Below, in pieces: positions 8,940 to 18,307 of a stretch of DNA of 57,969 nt. The position numbers were made by a program, and so were the translations under genes. The stretch is from Halomonas sp. A11-A (GTDB lineage Bacteria > Pseudomonadota > Gammaproteobacteria > Pseudomonadales > Halomonadaceae). The notes under the pieces were generated by a model, which worked only from the letters and a program-made list of their open reading frames with translations, had not been told where the DNA came from and did not search any database. The stretch lies in NCBI RefSeq assembly GCF_003182195.1, contig NZ_QGTM01000022.1:1-57969 (forward strand). The letters are read 5' to 3'. How positions within the stretch are numbered: position 1 is the stretch's first letter; every line of letters begins with the position of its first letter.

Positions 8940-10352
8940 TCAGCTCCTCGCCGGGTCGGCATCGTCAAAGGGAGTATGGGCAGCGGACAGAGGGCGCGCG
9001 GGCCGCTCGGTTTCGCCGGTGACTTCTTCCTGCTCCCCCTCGGGCAGCATGCCGTTACGCACCACCTTGGTGATGTAGTAGATGCCCGCCCAGAACACCA
9101 CGGCGTAGACCGCCACGTAGCCAATCAGCGTGAACAGCGCCATGCCACCCGTCAGCGACGGTGTCAGCCCTTCGGCGTGGGTCATGATGCCGTAGACCAG
9201 CCAGGGCGCCCGGCCCGCCTCGGTGACGACCCAGCCAGCCAGCACGGCAACGAAGGGAGTGACGATCATGCCTACCAGGGACTTGAGGAACAGCGGGTTG
9301 CTATAGAGGGTGCCGCGCTTGCGCAGTACCGCACCGACAATGGCCACACCGATCATCAGGAAGCCCAGGCCCACCATGATACGAAATGCCCAGAAGACCA
9401 GCGCGACGGGGGGCTGCTCCTCGGGCGCCACCTCGTTGAGGCCCGGCACCACGCCGGAGGGGCTGTGCTTGAGAATGATACTGGCCATGCTGGGAATACC
9501 GATCTCGAAGCGGTTGGTCTGCGCTTCCTGATCCGGCAGGGCGAACAGCAGCAGCGGAACATTGCCGCGGGTCTCCCAGTTGCCCTCCATGGCCGCCACC
9601 TTGGTGGGCTGATGCTCCAGGGTGTTGAGACCGTGGAAGTCGCCTACCACCGCCTGAGCCGGGGCGAGTACCAGCAGCAGCCACAGGCACATGGAGAGCG
9701 CCTTGCGGTTGGCCTCCACGTCGCGACCGCGCAGCAGGAACCAGGCGCTCACGCCTGCGACCACGAAGCCGCCGGTCAGGAAGGACGCCATGCCCATGTG
9801 CATGAAGCGGTACCAGAAGGAGGGGTTGAAGATCGCCGCCATCCAGGAGGTCACATGGAAGCTGCCATCGATCAGTTCAACGCCGGCCGGAGTCTGCATC
9901 CAGCTGTTGGCGGAGAGGATCCAGAACGAGGAGATGAAGGTGCCGATCGCCACCATGATGGCGGCAAACAGATGGACACCCTGGGGCACCTTGCCGCGAC
10001 CGAACAGCAGCACGCCAAGGAAGGCCGCCTCAAGGAAGAAGGCCGTCACCACCTCATAGCTGAGTATCGGCCCCAGGAAGTTCGCGGACGCCTGGGAGAA
10101 GTTGCTCCAGTTGGTCCCGAACTGGAAGGACATCACGATGCCCGACACGACCCCCATGCCGAAGACCACGGCGAAGATCCTGGTCCAGAACAGGGCCAGG
10201 CGATCCCAGGCCGGATTCTGAGTCTTGTAGAAGAGACCATTGAGTAGCGCAATATAGGACGCCAGCCCGATGGTGAACACCGGGAAGATGGCGTGGAAGG
10301 AGACCACGAAGGCGAATTGCAATCGTGATAGCAGGAGAGGATCCAGTTCCAT
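8940..10352 (-). CDS. cydA: CydA/CioA, subunit I of bd-type (cyanide-insensitive-like) quinol oxidase
   Basis: The start is placed at 10352 (MELDPLLLSRLQF) because it matches the conserved N-terminus and follows a GAGG motif. An upstream in-frame start would add 39 non-conserved residues. The product is 470 residues with about nine membrane helices. Heme-ligand regions are recognisable: SFHAIFPVF (b595 His), RFMHMGMAS (b558 His) and the Met region of the Q-loop. The quinol loop is short (GLNTLEHQPTKVAAMEGNWE), which is characteristic of CioA-type oxidases. The enzyme reduces oxygen to water with high affinity and resists cyanide, NO and peroxide (family knowledge). Confidence 0.94.
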   Translation of the reverse strand: MELDPLLLSRLQFAFVVSFHAIFPVFTIGLASYIALLNGLFYKTQNPAWDRLALFWTRIFAVVFGMGVVSGIVMSFQFGTNWSNFSQASANFLGPILSYEVVTAFFLEAAFLGVLLFGRGKVPQGVHLFAAIMVAIGTFISSFWILSANSWMQTPAGVELIDGSFHVTSWMAAIFNPSFWYRFMHMGMASFLTGGFVVAGVSAWFLLRGRDVEANRKALSMCLWLLLVLAPAQAVVGDFHGLNTLEHQPTKVAAMEGNWETRGNVPLLLFALPDQEAQTNRFEIGIPSMASIILKHSPSGVVPGLNEVAPEEQPPVALVFWAFRIMVGLGFLMIGVAIVGAVLRKRGTLYSNPLFLKSLVGMIVTPFVAVLAGWVVTEAGRAPWLVYGIMTHAEGLTPSLTGGMALFTLIGYVAVYAVVFWAGIYYITKVVRNGMLPEGEQEEVTGETERPARPLSAAHTPFDDADPARS

Positions 10353-10647
10353 GTCGCAAGCCTCATGACAGCGATGGACGCAGAGTCGTCTCAAGGGATG
10401 CGGATGCACGCTCCGGTGCGTATTGTGCTTCCGGCGCGCCCCTGACAGGCCCGCCGTGACGCATTCCACCTGGACACCAGTGACGACTTCAGCCTAGCAG
10501 CAGGGGTATCGCACGGCCTCAGGAGAACGCCGAAGATAACCTTTAAAACTAAGCTTATTCCGCCATTGTTATTATCCTACTATTAAGGACTCGCCACGGG
10601 GCGGAAAGTTGACGCCAGTCAGTGTGTCTTAGTGTCGCAGACGCCGC
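10353..10647 (-). promoter_or_regulatory. upstream region of the cydABDC operon
   Basis: No gene is seen in this 295-bp gap. An AT-rich island at about 10537-10590 stands out from its GC-rich surroundings and contains GATAAT (minus strand, 10571-10576), a possible -10 element. No convincing -35 or FNR/ANR box was found. It probably holds the cyd promoter. Confidence 0.4.
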
Positions 10648-11631
10648 TCAGCTCCCCCCTCCGCCCAGCACCAGACGCACCAGCCAGGCCGTGTAGGTGA
10701 GGAACATGGCCAGCAGCACCCCGCCTTCCAGACGGTTGATGCGCCCCGCCCGGCCGCGCCAGCCGAGGGCGAAGACCGCCATCAGCACGGTCATGGCCGC
10801 CATCAGGCTCCAGTCGCGCAGCAGCACCTCGGCACCGACCTGGATGGGGTGGATCACCGCGGCGAGCCCCACCACCCCCAGGGTGTTGAAGAGGTTCGAG
10901 CCCACCACGTTGCCGAGCACCAGGTCGTGCTCGCGACGCCGCAGGGCGCTGATGGAGGAGGCAAGCTCGGGCAGGGAGGTGCCCACCGCTACCACGGTCA
11001 GGCCAATGATCAGGTCACTGACGCCCAGGCCCTGGGCGATGGACACCGCTCCCCACACCAGGATCCGCGAGCTGACCACCAGCAGCACCAGGCCGATGCC
11101 GGTCCAGACGAGGCCGGCGCGAAGCGACATCGGGTGTTCCGCCAGGCTCTCCTCGGTATCGGCACCCAGGGGGTCGGCGCCATCGCGGCGCGCACGGAAG
11201 ATGCTGGCGCCGATGAAGAGCGCCAGCAGCGCCAGCAGAAGCGCGCCCTCCAGGCGCCCCACCACGCCGCCCCACATGAGCAGCGCCGAGAGCAGGGTCG
11301 CCGCGCCCAGAATGGGCAGCTCGCGACGCACCACGGTGGAATGCACCGCCAGGGGCGAGATCAACGCCACCAGACCGAGGATCAGGCCGATGTTGGCGAT
11401 ATTGGAGCCGTAGGCGTTGCCCAGCGCCAGGCCGGGATTGCCCTGGCCCGCCGCCAGCGCCGAGACCACGAGCTCGGGCGCCGAGGTGCCGAAGCCGATC
11501 ACCAGCATGCCGATCAGCAGCGGCGAGACACCGAAACGGGCGGAGGATGCCGCCGCTCCGTCGACGAAGCGCTCGGCGCTCCACACCAGCAGGACCAGGC
11601 CTGCCACCACCGCTACTGCAGGAAGGATCAT
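10648..11631 (-). CDS. calcium/sodium antiporter, CaCA family (YrbG-like)
   Basis: This 327-residue inner-membrane protein has about ten helices arranged as two inverted repeats. The two alpha motifs are clear: GTSAPELVVS with GNAYGSNIANI in the first half, and GTSLPELASS with GNVVGSNLFN in the second. These are the ion-binding motifs of Na+/Ca2+ exchangers. It is transcribed away from pqiA and probably monocistronic. Actual ions transported are not determined by sequence. Confidence 0.9.
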   Translation of the reverse strand: MILPAVAVVAGLVLLVWSAERFVDGAAASSARFGVSPLLIGMLVIGFGTSAPELVVSALAAGQGNPGLALGNAYGSNIANIGLILGLVALISPLAVHSTVVRRELPILGAATLLSALLMWGGVVGRLEGALLLALLALFIGASIFRARRDGADPLGADTEESLAEHPMSLRAGLVWTGIGLVLLVVSSRILVWGAVSIAQGLGVSDLIIGLTVVAVGTSLPELASSISALRRREHDLVLGNVVGSNLFNTLGVVGLAAVIHPIQVGAEVLLRDWSLMAAMTVLMAVFALGWRGRAGRINRLEGGVLLAMFLTYTAWLVRLVLGGGGS

Positions 11632-11870
11632 CGTGTTGCCTCAGCCACATTCAGGAGTGCATGTTTCTCTATGGTACGCATTGCGTCAACGTGTCACACT
11701 TTTGTCCGAGACCCATCGCCCCGGGCCGAGAGTGTAGGCCACCTACCGCCCCGGGTGAAGCCCCCGGCACCGTGCCGCCCCCAGGAGTGACCACGCCCTT
11801 GGCCCAGCGCCCCTTCCGCCTTCTGGAGCGCATGCCCTCGCTGCCCGCCGAGGCCCCGAGGGTCGATCGC
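11632..11870. promoter_or_regulatory. divergent intergenic region, antiporter / pqiABC
   Basis: This roughly 240-bp gap separates divergent genes and so should contain both promoters. An AT-richer stretch lies at 11655-11710. No clear operator or -10/-35 pair was identified. Confidence 0.3.
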
Positions 11871-13187
11871 ATGCCGCCCGAATCCCGGGCGCGACGACGC
11901 CTGCGCGCCTGTCAGGAGTGCGACTGGGTGGTTGCCCTCCCCCCGCTGCGCGGCGGCGAGCAGGCCGACTGCCCGCGCTGCGGCCACACCCTGGTCAAGC
12001 GCCACCTGCGCCCGGCCCAGCGCAGCATGGCGCTGGCGCTCGCGTCCCTGCTGGCGCTAGCCATGGCACTCTCGTTCCCCTTCATCAGCTTCAGCGTGGG
12101 CGGCGTGGGCAACCGCATCGAGCTCTCCCAGACCGCCACCACCCTGATCGGCTTTCATCAGCCGGTAGTGGCCGGCGCGGTGATCCTCACCATCATCGTG
12201 CTGCCGGCGGTCTACCTGCTGGGGGTGATCTGGCTGCAGCTCGGTCTGCTGCGCGACGCCCCGCTGCCCGCCAGCCGCGCCATCGCCCGCTCGCTGGCCC
12301 AGCTCAACCCCTGGATGATGGCCGATGTCTTCATCATTGGTGCCCTGGTCAGTCTGATCAAGGTCGCCGGCATGGCCCAGATCGAGCTGGGGGTCTCCTT
12401 CTGGGCCTTCTGCGCCTTCGCCCTGCTGCTGCTCTTCACCACCCAGTCCATCGACGCCGACTGGATGTGGTTCTCCCTGGCCGGCGAGCCCCGGGCCCCG
12501 GAGGGCACCCGCACCGGCGAGACCGCGGCTCCCCAGGGACTGGCCGGCTGCAACACCTGCGGCCTGATCGGTCGCCTGGATGAACGAGGGCGCGGTCGCT
12601 GCCGACGCTGCGGCGACCGCCTGCGCGCCCGGCTGCCCCACAGCCTGCAGCGCACCTGGGCCCTGCTCGCCGCCGCCACGGTGATGTACATTCCCGCCAA
12701 CGTCTACCCGATCATGACCACCACCAGCCTCGGCCACACGAGCCCCTCGACCATCATCGGCGGCGTGGTGGAGCTGGTCCAGTTAGGCTCCTGGCCGGTG
12801 GCCGCGGTGATCTTCATCGCCAGCGTCATCGTGCCGGTGGGTAAGCTGGTGGCGCTGGCCTGGCTCTGCCTGGTGGTGAGCCGCAGCAGCGAGCTCAATG
12901 CCGCCGTGCGTACCCGGCTCTACCGGCTCACCGAGTTCATCGGCCGCTGGTCGATGATCGATATCTTCGTGGTGGCGATCCTGGTGGCGCTGATCCGTGC
13001 CGGATCGCTGATGTCGATCACCCCGGGGCCCGCCGCCCTGGCCTTCGGTGCCGTGGTGGTGATCACCATGCTGGCGGCCATGACCTTCGACCCGCGGCTG
13101 CTCTGGGATGCCCCGCTGCCCCGCGATGACCGCCGGCGACTTCCAGAGGGCAGGCAGCCGGCGCCCCCCGTTACCCGCCAGGATTAA
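11871..13187 (+). CDS. pqiA: PqiA, membrane component of the PqiABC lipid-transport system
   Basis: With the start at 11871 (GAGGG eight bases upstream) the protein has 438 residues; an ATG at 11832 is the alternative. It has two homologous halves, each with a CxxC/CxxC zinc-ribbon-like cysteine cluster (first set at about residues 14-17 and 34-37, second in CNTCG and CRRCG) followed by about four membrane helices. This is the PqiA/LetA architecture. PqiA works with the periplasm-spanning PqiB and the lipoprotein PqiC in lipid trafficking between membranes (family knowledge). pqiB follows after 14 bp. Confidence 0.92.
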   Translation: MPPESRARRRLRACQECDWVVALPPLRGGEQADCPRCGHTLVKRHLRPAQRSMALALASLLALAMALSFPFISFSVGGVGNRIELSQTATTLIGFHQPVVAGAVILTIIVLPAVYLLGVIWLQLGLLRDAPLPASRAIARSLAQLNPWMMADVFIIGALVSLIKVAGMAQIELGVSFWAFCAFALLLLFTTQSIDADWMWFSLAGEPRAPEGTRTGETAAPQGLAGCNTCGLIGRLDERGRGRCRRCGDRLRARLPHSLQRTWALLAAATVMYIPANVYPIMTTTSLGHTSPSTIIGGVVELVQLGSWPVAAVIFIASVIVPVGKLVALAWLCLVVSRSSELNAAVRTRLYRLTEFIGRWSMIDIFVVAILVALIRAGSLMSITPGPAALAFGAVVVITMLAAMTFDPRLLWDAPLPRDDRRRLPEGRQPAPPVTRQD

Positions 13188-13201
13188 CAAGGAAACACCG
13201 G

Positions 13202-14875
13202 ATGAGCGATACCCCCAGCGGCGAGGCCGCGCCGGACCAGGACCTGCATCGGGCCAAGCCCTCTCCCCAGGCCCGCTTCTCACCGATCTGGATCGTGCCC
13301 ATCGTGGCCATCCTGATCGGCCTGTGGCTGGTCTATGACAACTACCGCAGCCGCGGCCCTCAGGTGACCCTGGTGATGGCCAACGCCGAGGGGATCGAGG
13401 CCGGCAGCACCCTGATCAAGACCCGCAACGTCCAGGTGGGCCGCGTGGAGCGGGTGCAGCTCTCCGAGGACCTGTCGACGGCGGTGATCACCGCCCGCAT
13501 GAGCCCCGACACCGACGCCATGCTGGTCGAGGACAGTCGCTTCTGGGTGGTCAAGCCCCGGGTGGGCCGCGAGGGGATCAGCGGCCTGGGCACGGTGCTC
13601 TCCGGCGCCTTCATCCAGCTCGAGCCGGGCAGCAGCGAGACCGCCTCCCGGGAGTTCCAGGTCAGCGACCAGCCGCCGGTGGCCCCGGCGGGGGCGGCCG
13701 GCCTGCGCATCAACCTGGTCAGCCAGCTCGGCAACTCGCTCCGGGTCGGGGACCCGGTCACCTACCAGGGCTATACCGTGGGCCGCGTTGAGGACGCCCT
13801 CTTCGATGCCCAGACCCGGCGCATGCAGCACCGAGTGTTTATCGAGGCGCCCTACGACACCCTGGTCACCGACAGCACCCGCTTCTGGTCGGCCAGCGGC
13901 ATCGACCTGCGCCTCGACTCCGAGGGCTTCCGGGTCAACGTGGAGTCCTTCGAGACACTGCTGGGCGGCGGCGTCACCTTCGGCGTGCCCGAGGACCTGC
14001 CGCTGGGCGGCCCGGTGGAACCCGACGTCACCTTCAACCTCTACCCCGACGAGGACAGCGCCCGCCAGGGCACCTTCAACCGCTACCTGGAGTACGTGCT
14101 GCTGGTGGACGACTCGGTGCGCGGCCTCACCCGCGGTGCCCCCGTGGAGTTCCGCGGCGTGCGGGTCGGCACCGTGGCGGCGGTCCCCTGGAACTTCAAC
14201 GCCCCCCAGCCCGAGGGCCGCACCGGCTTCTCCATTCCGGTGCTGATCCGCATCGAGCCGCAGCGACTGGGCATCGAGAATCAGGACGTCGTGCTCTCCG
14301 AATGGCGCGAACGCTTCGACCGCCTGTTCGGCGTGGGGCTGCGCGCCAGCCTGAAGAGCGGCAACCTGCTCACCGGGGCGCTGTTCGTCGACCTCAACTT
14401 CAACAGCGACCTGGCCGGTCAGCACGTGGCCGAGACCTTCGCCGACAAGACGGTCTTCCCCACGGTCGCCGGCGGCTTTGCGCTGATCGAGGCGCAGGTC
14501 ACCGAGCTGCTGGCCAAGCTCAACGACCTGGAGGTGGAACCGCTGCTGGCCGGCCTCGACCGCAACCTGGCCGCCTCCGAGGCGATGCTGGGCGAGGTGC
14601 GCGAGCTCTCCGCCTCGCTCAACGCCCTGCTGGCGGATCCGGGCACCCGGGAGGTACCGGCCAACCTCAACGCCACCCTGGTGGAGCTGCGCGAGACCCT
14701 GCAGGGGGTGTCGCCTGGCTCCAGCGCCTATCAGGAGCTGACCGGCGCCGTGGAGCGCCTGGAGCGACTGATGCGGGACCTCCAACCGGTGGCACGCACC
14801 CTCTCCGACAACCCCCGCGCCCTGCTCTTCGACAGCCTGGAGACCGAGGACCCCATGCCTCGGGCCCCGCGGTGA
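13202..14875 (+). CDS. pqiB: PqiB, triple-MCE-domain intermembrane lipid transport protein
   Basis: The 557-residue protein has one N-terminal membrane anchor (about residues 22-42) and three successive MCE domains: about 46-150, 160-270 and 285-400. Each starts with a beta-strand-rich segment such as GPQVTLVMANAEGIEAGS. A C-terminal helical region follows and probably forms the needle-like tube. E. coli PqiB is of similar size. It lies between pqiA and pqiC in an obvious operon. Confidence 0.94.
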   Translation: MSDTPSGEAAPDQDLHRAKPSPQARFSPIWIVPIVAILIGLWLVYDNYRSRGPQVTLVMANAEGIEAGSTLIKTRNVQVGRVERVQLSEDLSTAVITARMSPDTDAMLVEDSRFWVVKPRVGREGISGLGTVLSGAFIQLEPGSSETASREFQVSDQPPVAPAGAAGLRINLVSQLGNSLRVGDPVTYQGYTVGRVEDALFDAQTRRMQHRVFIEAPYDTLVTDSTRFWSASGIDLRLDSEGFRVNVESFETLLGGGVTFGVPEDLPLGGPVEPDVTFNLYPDEDSARQGTFNRYLEYVLLVDDSVRGLTRGAPVEFRGVRVGTVAAVPWNFNAPQPEGRTGFSIPVLIRIEPQRLGIENQDVVLSEWRERFDRLFGVGLRASLKSGNLLTGALFVDLNFNSDLAGQHVAETFADKTVFPTVAGGFALIEAQVTELLAKLNDLEVEPLLAGLDRNLAASEAMLGEVRELSASLNALLADPGTREVPANLNATLVELRETLQGVSPGSSAYQELTGAVERLERLMRDLQPVARTLSDNPRALLFDSLETEDPMPRAPR

Positions 14876-14936
14876 CAGCGATGGCGACTGACGGCGACTG
14901 TCGGCACAAGACGCCCCTCGACAAGGAGACGAGACG

Positions 14937-15527
14937 ATGACGAGGCGATGGATGCTGGCCGCCCTGGCGGCCCTTACGGTGACGGCGGGGCTCGCCGGCT
15001 GCGCCAGCTCGAGCCCCCAGCCTGCGCGCTATACCCTGCCCGAGGCGGCAGGCTCGGCGGCCGGCGCCGAGGCGACTCACCTGCTGCTGCTGCGCCCGCC
15101 GCGTCTGGCCCACTATCTGGACGTGGACGGCCTGGTGATGCAGGTGGATGACATTACCCTGGTGGAGGCCCGCGGCCATCAGTGGGCCGAGGCCCTGGGC
15201 CGCCAGCTCGAGCGCCGCCTGCGCCTGCGCCTGGCCGCCCGGCTGCCCGATACCCGGGTGATGCTGGACGAGGCCGGCGTGCGCGAACCCGGCGCCCTCA
15301 GCCTGCGCCTGGAGCTCGACCGCTTCCAGGGTCGCCACGACGGCCTGGCGGTGATCGGCGGCCAGTGGCAGCTGCGCGACGCCGAGGGGCGCCTGCTGGC
15401 CATGGCGCCCCTGCAGGTGGAGACCGAGCTCGACGACGACGGCTACCCGGCACTGGTCCGCGCCCTGGGCCGCGGCTGGGACAGCGCGGCCGACCAGCTC
15501 GCCGAGGCGGTGCGCCGCGCACGCTGA
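14937..15527 (+). CDS. pqiC: PqiC, outer-membrane lipoprotein of the Pqi system
   Basis: This 196-residue lipoprotein has a classic lipobox (LAGC, cysteine at residue 22) after a hydrophobic signal. It belongs to the ABC-type transport auxiliary (DUF330/YmbA) family. The segment ARYTLPE after the lipobox is typical. It is thought to dock the PqiB tube at the outer membrane. The 61-bp gap after pqiB contains a purine-rich AAGGAGA ribosome-binding site. Confidence 0.9.
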   Translation: MTRRWMLAALAALTVTAGLAGCASSSPQPARYTLPEAAGSAAGAEATHLLLLRPPRLAHYLDVDGLVMQVDDITLVEARGHQWAEALGRQLERRLRLRLAARLPDTRVMLDEAGVREPGALSLRLELDRFQGRHDGLAVIGGQWQLRDAEGRLLAMAPLQVETELDDDGYPALVRALGRGWDSAADQLAEAVRRAR

Positions 15528-15608
15528 GTGCCGCAGGCAGAGCGCCCGGCGCTGGGCTATGGTCATCTGAGGCCCTCAGGGGCATTTTTCACCGACAGGG
15601 ACGACACC

Positions 15609-16127
15609 ATGCACGACGACCTGACCCGGGAGCTCGCCGAACGCGAGTTCCGCCATGCCATCGCCCTCGAGCTGCGCGATATGGCCCGGCGCGCCCGCCG
15701 CGCCCTGCTGATCGCCCTGGCCAGCGACACCCACGGCCAGGAGGCCCTGGCGGAGCTCGGGGTCGCCGACCGGGCGCTGGCCGAGCTCGACGCCCTGGCC
15801 GCACAGCATGACTTCGTGGCGCTGCCGATGCTTGCCGACGTGCGGCGCGGGGTCGACCGCCTGGCGTGTCAGCTCTACCAGGATGGCGCCTGCGACGGCC
15901 TCGACGAGGACGCCCACGAGGCCTTCCTCAACCGCCATGCCCGCGGGCTGACCGCCCTGGACGGCATCGGCCCGGTCACGGCCCGGCGCCTGTTCGCCCA
16001 CGGCATCAGCGACCTCGACCAGCTGCGCGAGCTCGGCGCCGAGGGCCTCGACGAGATCACCGGCCTCAACGCCGCCACCCTGGCCCGCATCCGCACAAGC
16101 CTCGCAGCGGACGCGGACGGGAAGTAG
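15609..16127 (+). CDS. helix-hairpin-helix domain protein of unknown function
   Basis: The ATG at 15609 has AGGGA upstream and is preferred to a GTG at 15528. The 172-residue protein has a mostly helical acidic N-terminal part and a C-terminal helix-hairpin-helix region at about residues 115-165 ([19 protein letters not shown]...). Such motifs bind DNA non-specifically in many repair proteins, but no catalytic domain is seen. Role unknown. Confidence 0.75.
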   Translation: MHDDLTRELAEREFRHAIALELRDMARRARRALLIALASDTHGQEALAELGVADRALAELDALAAQHDFVALPMLADVRRGVDRLACQLYQDGACDGLDEDAHEAFLNRHARGLTALDGIGPVTARRLFAHGISDLDQLRELGAEGLDEITGLNAATLARIRTSLAADADGK

Positions 16128-16276
16128 CTGCGCCGGCCGCTTCGATCTGGCATAATGCGGCCACGCGGCAACCATCGAGTCCCTCCTGCCGCGCCTACCC
16201 GAATTTCTCACGCCCCGGCCCGGGACTGGCCACGCGACGTTGCGTGGCGCGGCCGAGGCGTTTCTGCGGAGACCGC

Positions 16277-17590
16277 ATGACCTTTTCCGACCTCGGCCTG
16301 CGTGCCGAACTGCTGCGTGCCGTAGAGGCACAGGGCTACACCGTTCCGACCCCGATCCAGCGCCAGGCGATTCCTGCCGTACTCGAGGGCGGCGACCTGC
16401 TGGCCAGCGCCCAGACCGGTACTGGCAAGACCGCCGGCTTCACCCTGCCGATGCTCCAGCGCCTGGCCGATGGCCCGCGCCCCGGCCGCCGCGAGGTGCG
16501 CGCCCTGGTGCTCACCCCGACCCGCGAGCTGGCCGCCCAGGTGGGCGAGAGCGTGGCCGACTACGGCCGCCACCTGACCCTCAAGAGCCACGTGATCTTC
16601 GGTGGCGTGGGCCAGCAGCCCCAGGTGGATGCCATCCGCCCCGGGCTCGATGTCCTCGTCGCCACCCCGGGTCGCCTGCTCGACCTCCAGCAGCAGAAGC
16701 ACGTGGACCTCACCAAGGTGGAGATCCTGGTGCTCGATGAAGCCGACCGCATGCTCGACATGGGCTTCATCCACGACATCAAGAAGATCCTGAAAGTGCT
16801 GCCCCCGAAGCGCCAGAACCTGCTCTTCTCGGCCACCTTCTCCGACGAGATCCAGGCGCTCGCCAACAAGCTGCTGGACCGCCCGGCGATGATCGAGGTG
16901 GCGCGTCGCAACACCACCGCCGAGACCGTCGATCAGGCGATCTACCGCGTGGACCGAGAGAAGAAGCGCGAGCTGCTGGCCCACCTGATCAGCCAGCACA
17001 ACTGGCACCAGGTACTGGTCTTCACCCGCACCAAGCACGGCGCCAACCGCCTGGCCGAGCAGCTCTCCAAGCAGGAGATCCCGGCCATGGCGATCCATGG
17101 CAACAAGAGCCAGTCGGCGCGCACCAAGGCGCTCTCCGCCTTCAAGAGCGGCGACCTGCAGGTGCTGGTGGCCACCGATATCGCCGCCCGCGGCCTCGAC
17201 ATCAGCGAGCTGCCCCACGTGGTCAACTTCGAGCTGCCCAACGTGGCCGAGGACTATGTGCACCGCATCGGCCGCACCGGGCGCGCCGGCAGCGAGGGCC
17301 AGGCGGTTTCGCTGGTCTGCGTCGACGAGCACGGCCTGCTCAAGGGCATCGAGCGCCTGATCAAGCGCGATCTCGAGAAGCGCATCGAGCCCGGCTTCGA
17401 GCCCGACCCCAACGCCAAGCCCGAGCCGATCGAGAACGGTCGCAATCGTGGCGGCGGCGGTCGCGGCCAGGGCCGCGGCAACGGTCAGGGGCGTGGCAAC
17501 GGCCAGGGCCAGCGCGGCCGCGACGAGCAGTCCCAGGCGCCGCGCCGGCGTCGCGGTGGCGGCGGTGGCAGCGGTCGCCGGCAGGCCTGA
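16277..17590 (+). CDS. rhlE: DEAD-box ATP-dependent RNA helicase, RhlE-like
   Basis: The start at 16277 gives 437 residues beginning MTFSDLGL. All core motifs are present: Q motif ([10 protein letters not shown]), I (AQTGTGKT), Ia (PTRELAAQ), Ib (TPGRLLD), II (DEAD), III (SAT), IV (LVFTRTK), V ([10 protein letters not shown]) and VI ([10 protein letters not shown]). The C-terminus beyond about residue 380 is a disordered, Arg/Gly/Gln-rich RGG-like tail that likely binds RNA. RhlE-type helicases act in ribosome maturation and mRNA turnover. The symbol is by subfamily similarity. Confidence 0.92.
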   Translation: MTFSDLGLRAELLRAVEAQGYTVPTPIQRQAIPAVLEGGDLLASAQTGTGKTAGFTLPMLQRLADGPRPGRREVRALVLTPTRELAAQVGESVADYGRHLTLKSHVIFGGVGQQPQVDAIRPGLDVLVATPGRLLDLQQQKHVDLTKVEILVLDEADRMLDMGFIHDIKKILKVLPPKRQNLLFSATFSDEIQALANKLLDRPAMIEVARRNTTAETVDQAIYRVDREKKRELLAHLISQHNWHQVLVFTRTKHGANRLAEQLSKQEIPAMAIHGNKSQSARTKALSAFKSGDLQVLVATDIAARGLDISELPHVVNFELPNVAEDYVHRIGRTGRAGSEGQAVSLVCVDEHGLLKGIERLIKRDLEKRIEPGFEPDPNAKPEPIENGRNRGGGGRGQGRGNGQGRGNGQGQRGRDEQSQAPRRRRGGGGGSGRRQA

Positions 17591-17671
17591 GAGGGCTTGT
17601 CGGGGCTGCTGGAATAGTCGATTTGAATATGCGAGTGTAGGCTCCCTTTGGATCCCTGAAACCTGACGACC

Positions 17672-18214
17672 ATGCTGAAGCGACTGTTGGGCAAGACGCC
17701 CATCGAGGTCTGGGTGATCAAGCAGCTCGATGCCGACCTGCTCCACCTGTGTGGCCGCGCCACCCTAGAGGCCAAACCCAGCCGCAAGGCGGTGCTGGCG
17801 ACCCTCGAGGAGGGCCACTACGCCGGCGCCGTGAAGATGGCGACCGGCGGCATGGTACTCAACGCCAGGCTCTTCCAGGCACTGGTGCCCGTGGAGCAGC
17901 TCGAGCTGCTCCCGGACAGCCAGGCCCGCTGGCAGGGGCGAGACTGGGGACTGGCCCAGGTGCCCCAGCGCTGCTGGACCTACCAGGGCCCTCTCGTCGC
18001 CCAACCGGACCCCACCGGCGCCCTGATCAGCGCCGAGGACGTCTCCGGTATTCGCCAGCGGGTCGCCCAGGGGACGCACCAGCCGCCGGGCCAGGTGGTG
18101 TTCCGGCCCGAGAATGCCAACGAGGATCACCCCCTGCTGGCAGGGCGGGAGCACGACCGCAAGGATGGCATGCGCCCGAAGGCCGGGCGCGAATGGCGCC
18201 GCGACCGCGACTGA
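17672..18214 (+). CDS. conserved-looking hypothetical protein
   Basis: This 180-residue protein is not recognised. The N-terminal two-thirds looks globular (alternating hydrophobic and charged residues). The last 40 residues are polar and basic (DHPLLAGREHDRKDG, then an Arg-rich end), so they may be disordered. There is no signal peptide or membrane segment. A strong terminator follows, which supports it being a real transcription unit, either alone or with the helicase 81 bp upstream. Confidence 0.6.
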   Translation: MLKRLLGKTPIEVWVIKQLDADLLHLCGRATLEAKPSRKAVLATLEEGHYAGAVKMATGGMVLNARLFQALVPVEQLELLPDSQARWQGRDWGLAQVPQRCWTYQGPLVAQPDPTGALISAEDVSGIRQRVAQGTHQPPGQVVFRPENANEDHPLLAGREHDRKDGMRPKAGREWRRDRD

Positions 18215-18250
18215 TCCCTGCCCGCCCCGGAACACCGAACGCCCGACTCA

Positions 18251-18284
18251 CGACACGGCCGCCGCAAGGCGGTCGTGTCGTTTT
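18251..18284 (+). terminator. Rho-independent terminator
   Basis: A 13-bp stem with one G-T pair (CGACACGGCCGCC / GGCGGTCGTGTCG) and GCAA loop is followed by TTTT. It lies after the gene ending at 18214. Confidence 0.9.
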
Positions 18285-18307
18285 CGTCTAATGCCGAGCC
18301 CCCTCCC

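Noticed and set aside
7566..10247. 893-residue plus-strand open frame opposite cydB, cydA and part of cydD
   Set aside because: It is antisense to well-recognised oxidase genes, is rich in Gln/His/Arg/Glu and has no family features. High GC codon bias leaves the antisense frame open.
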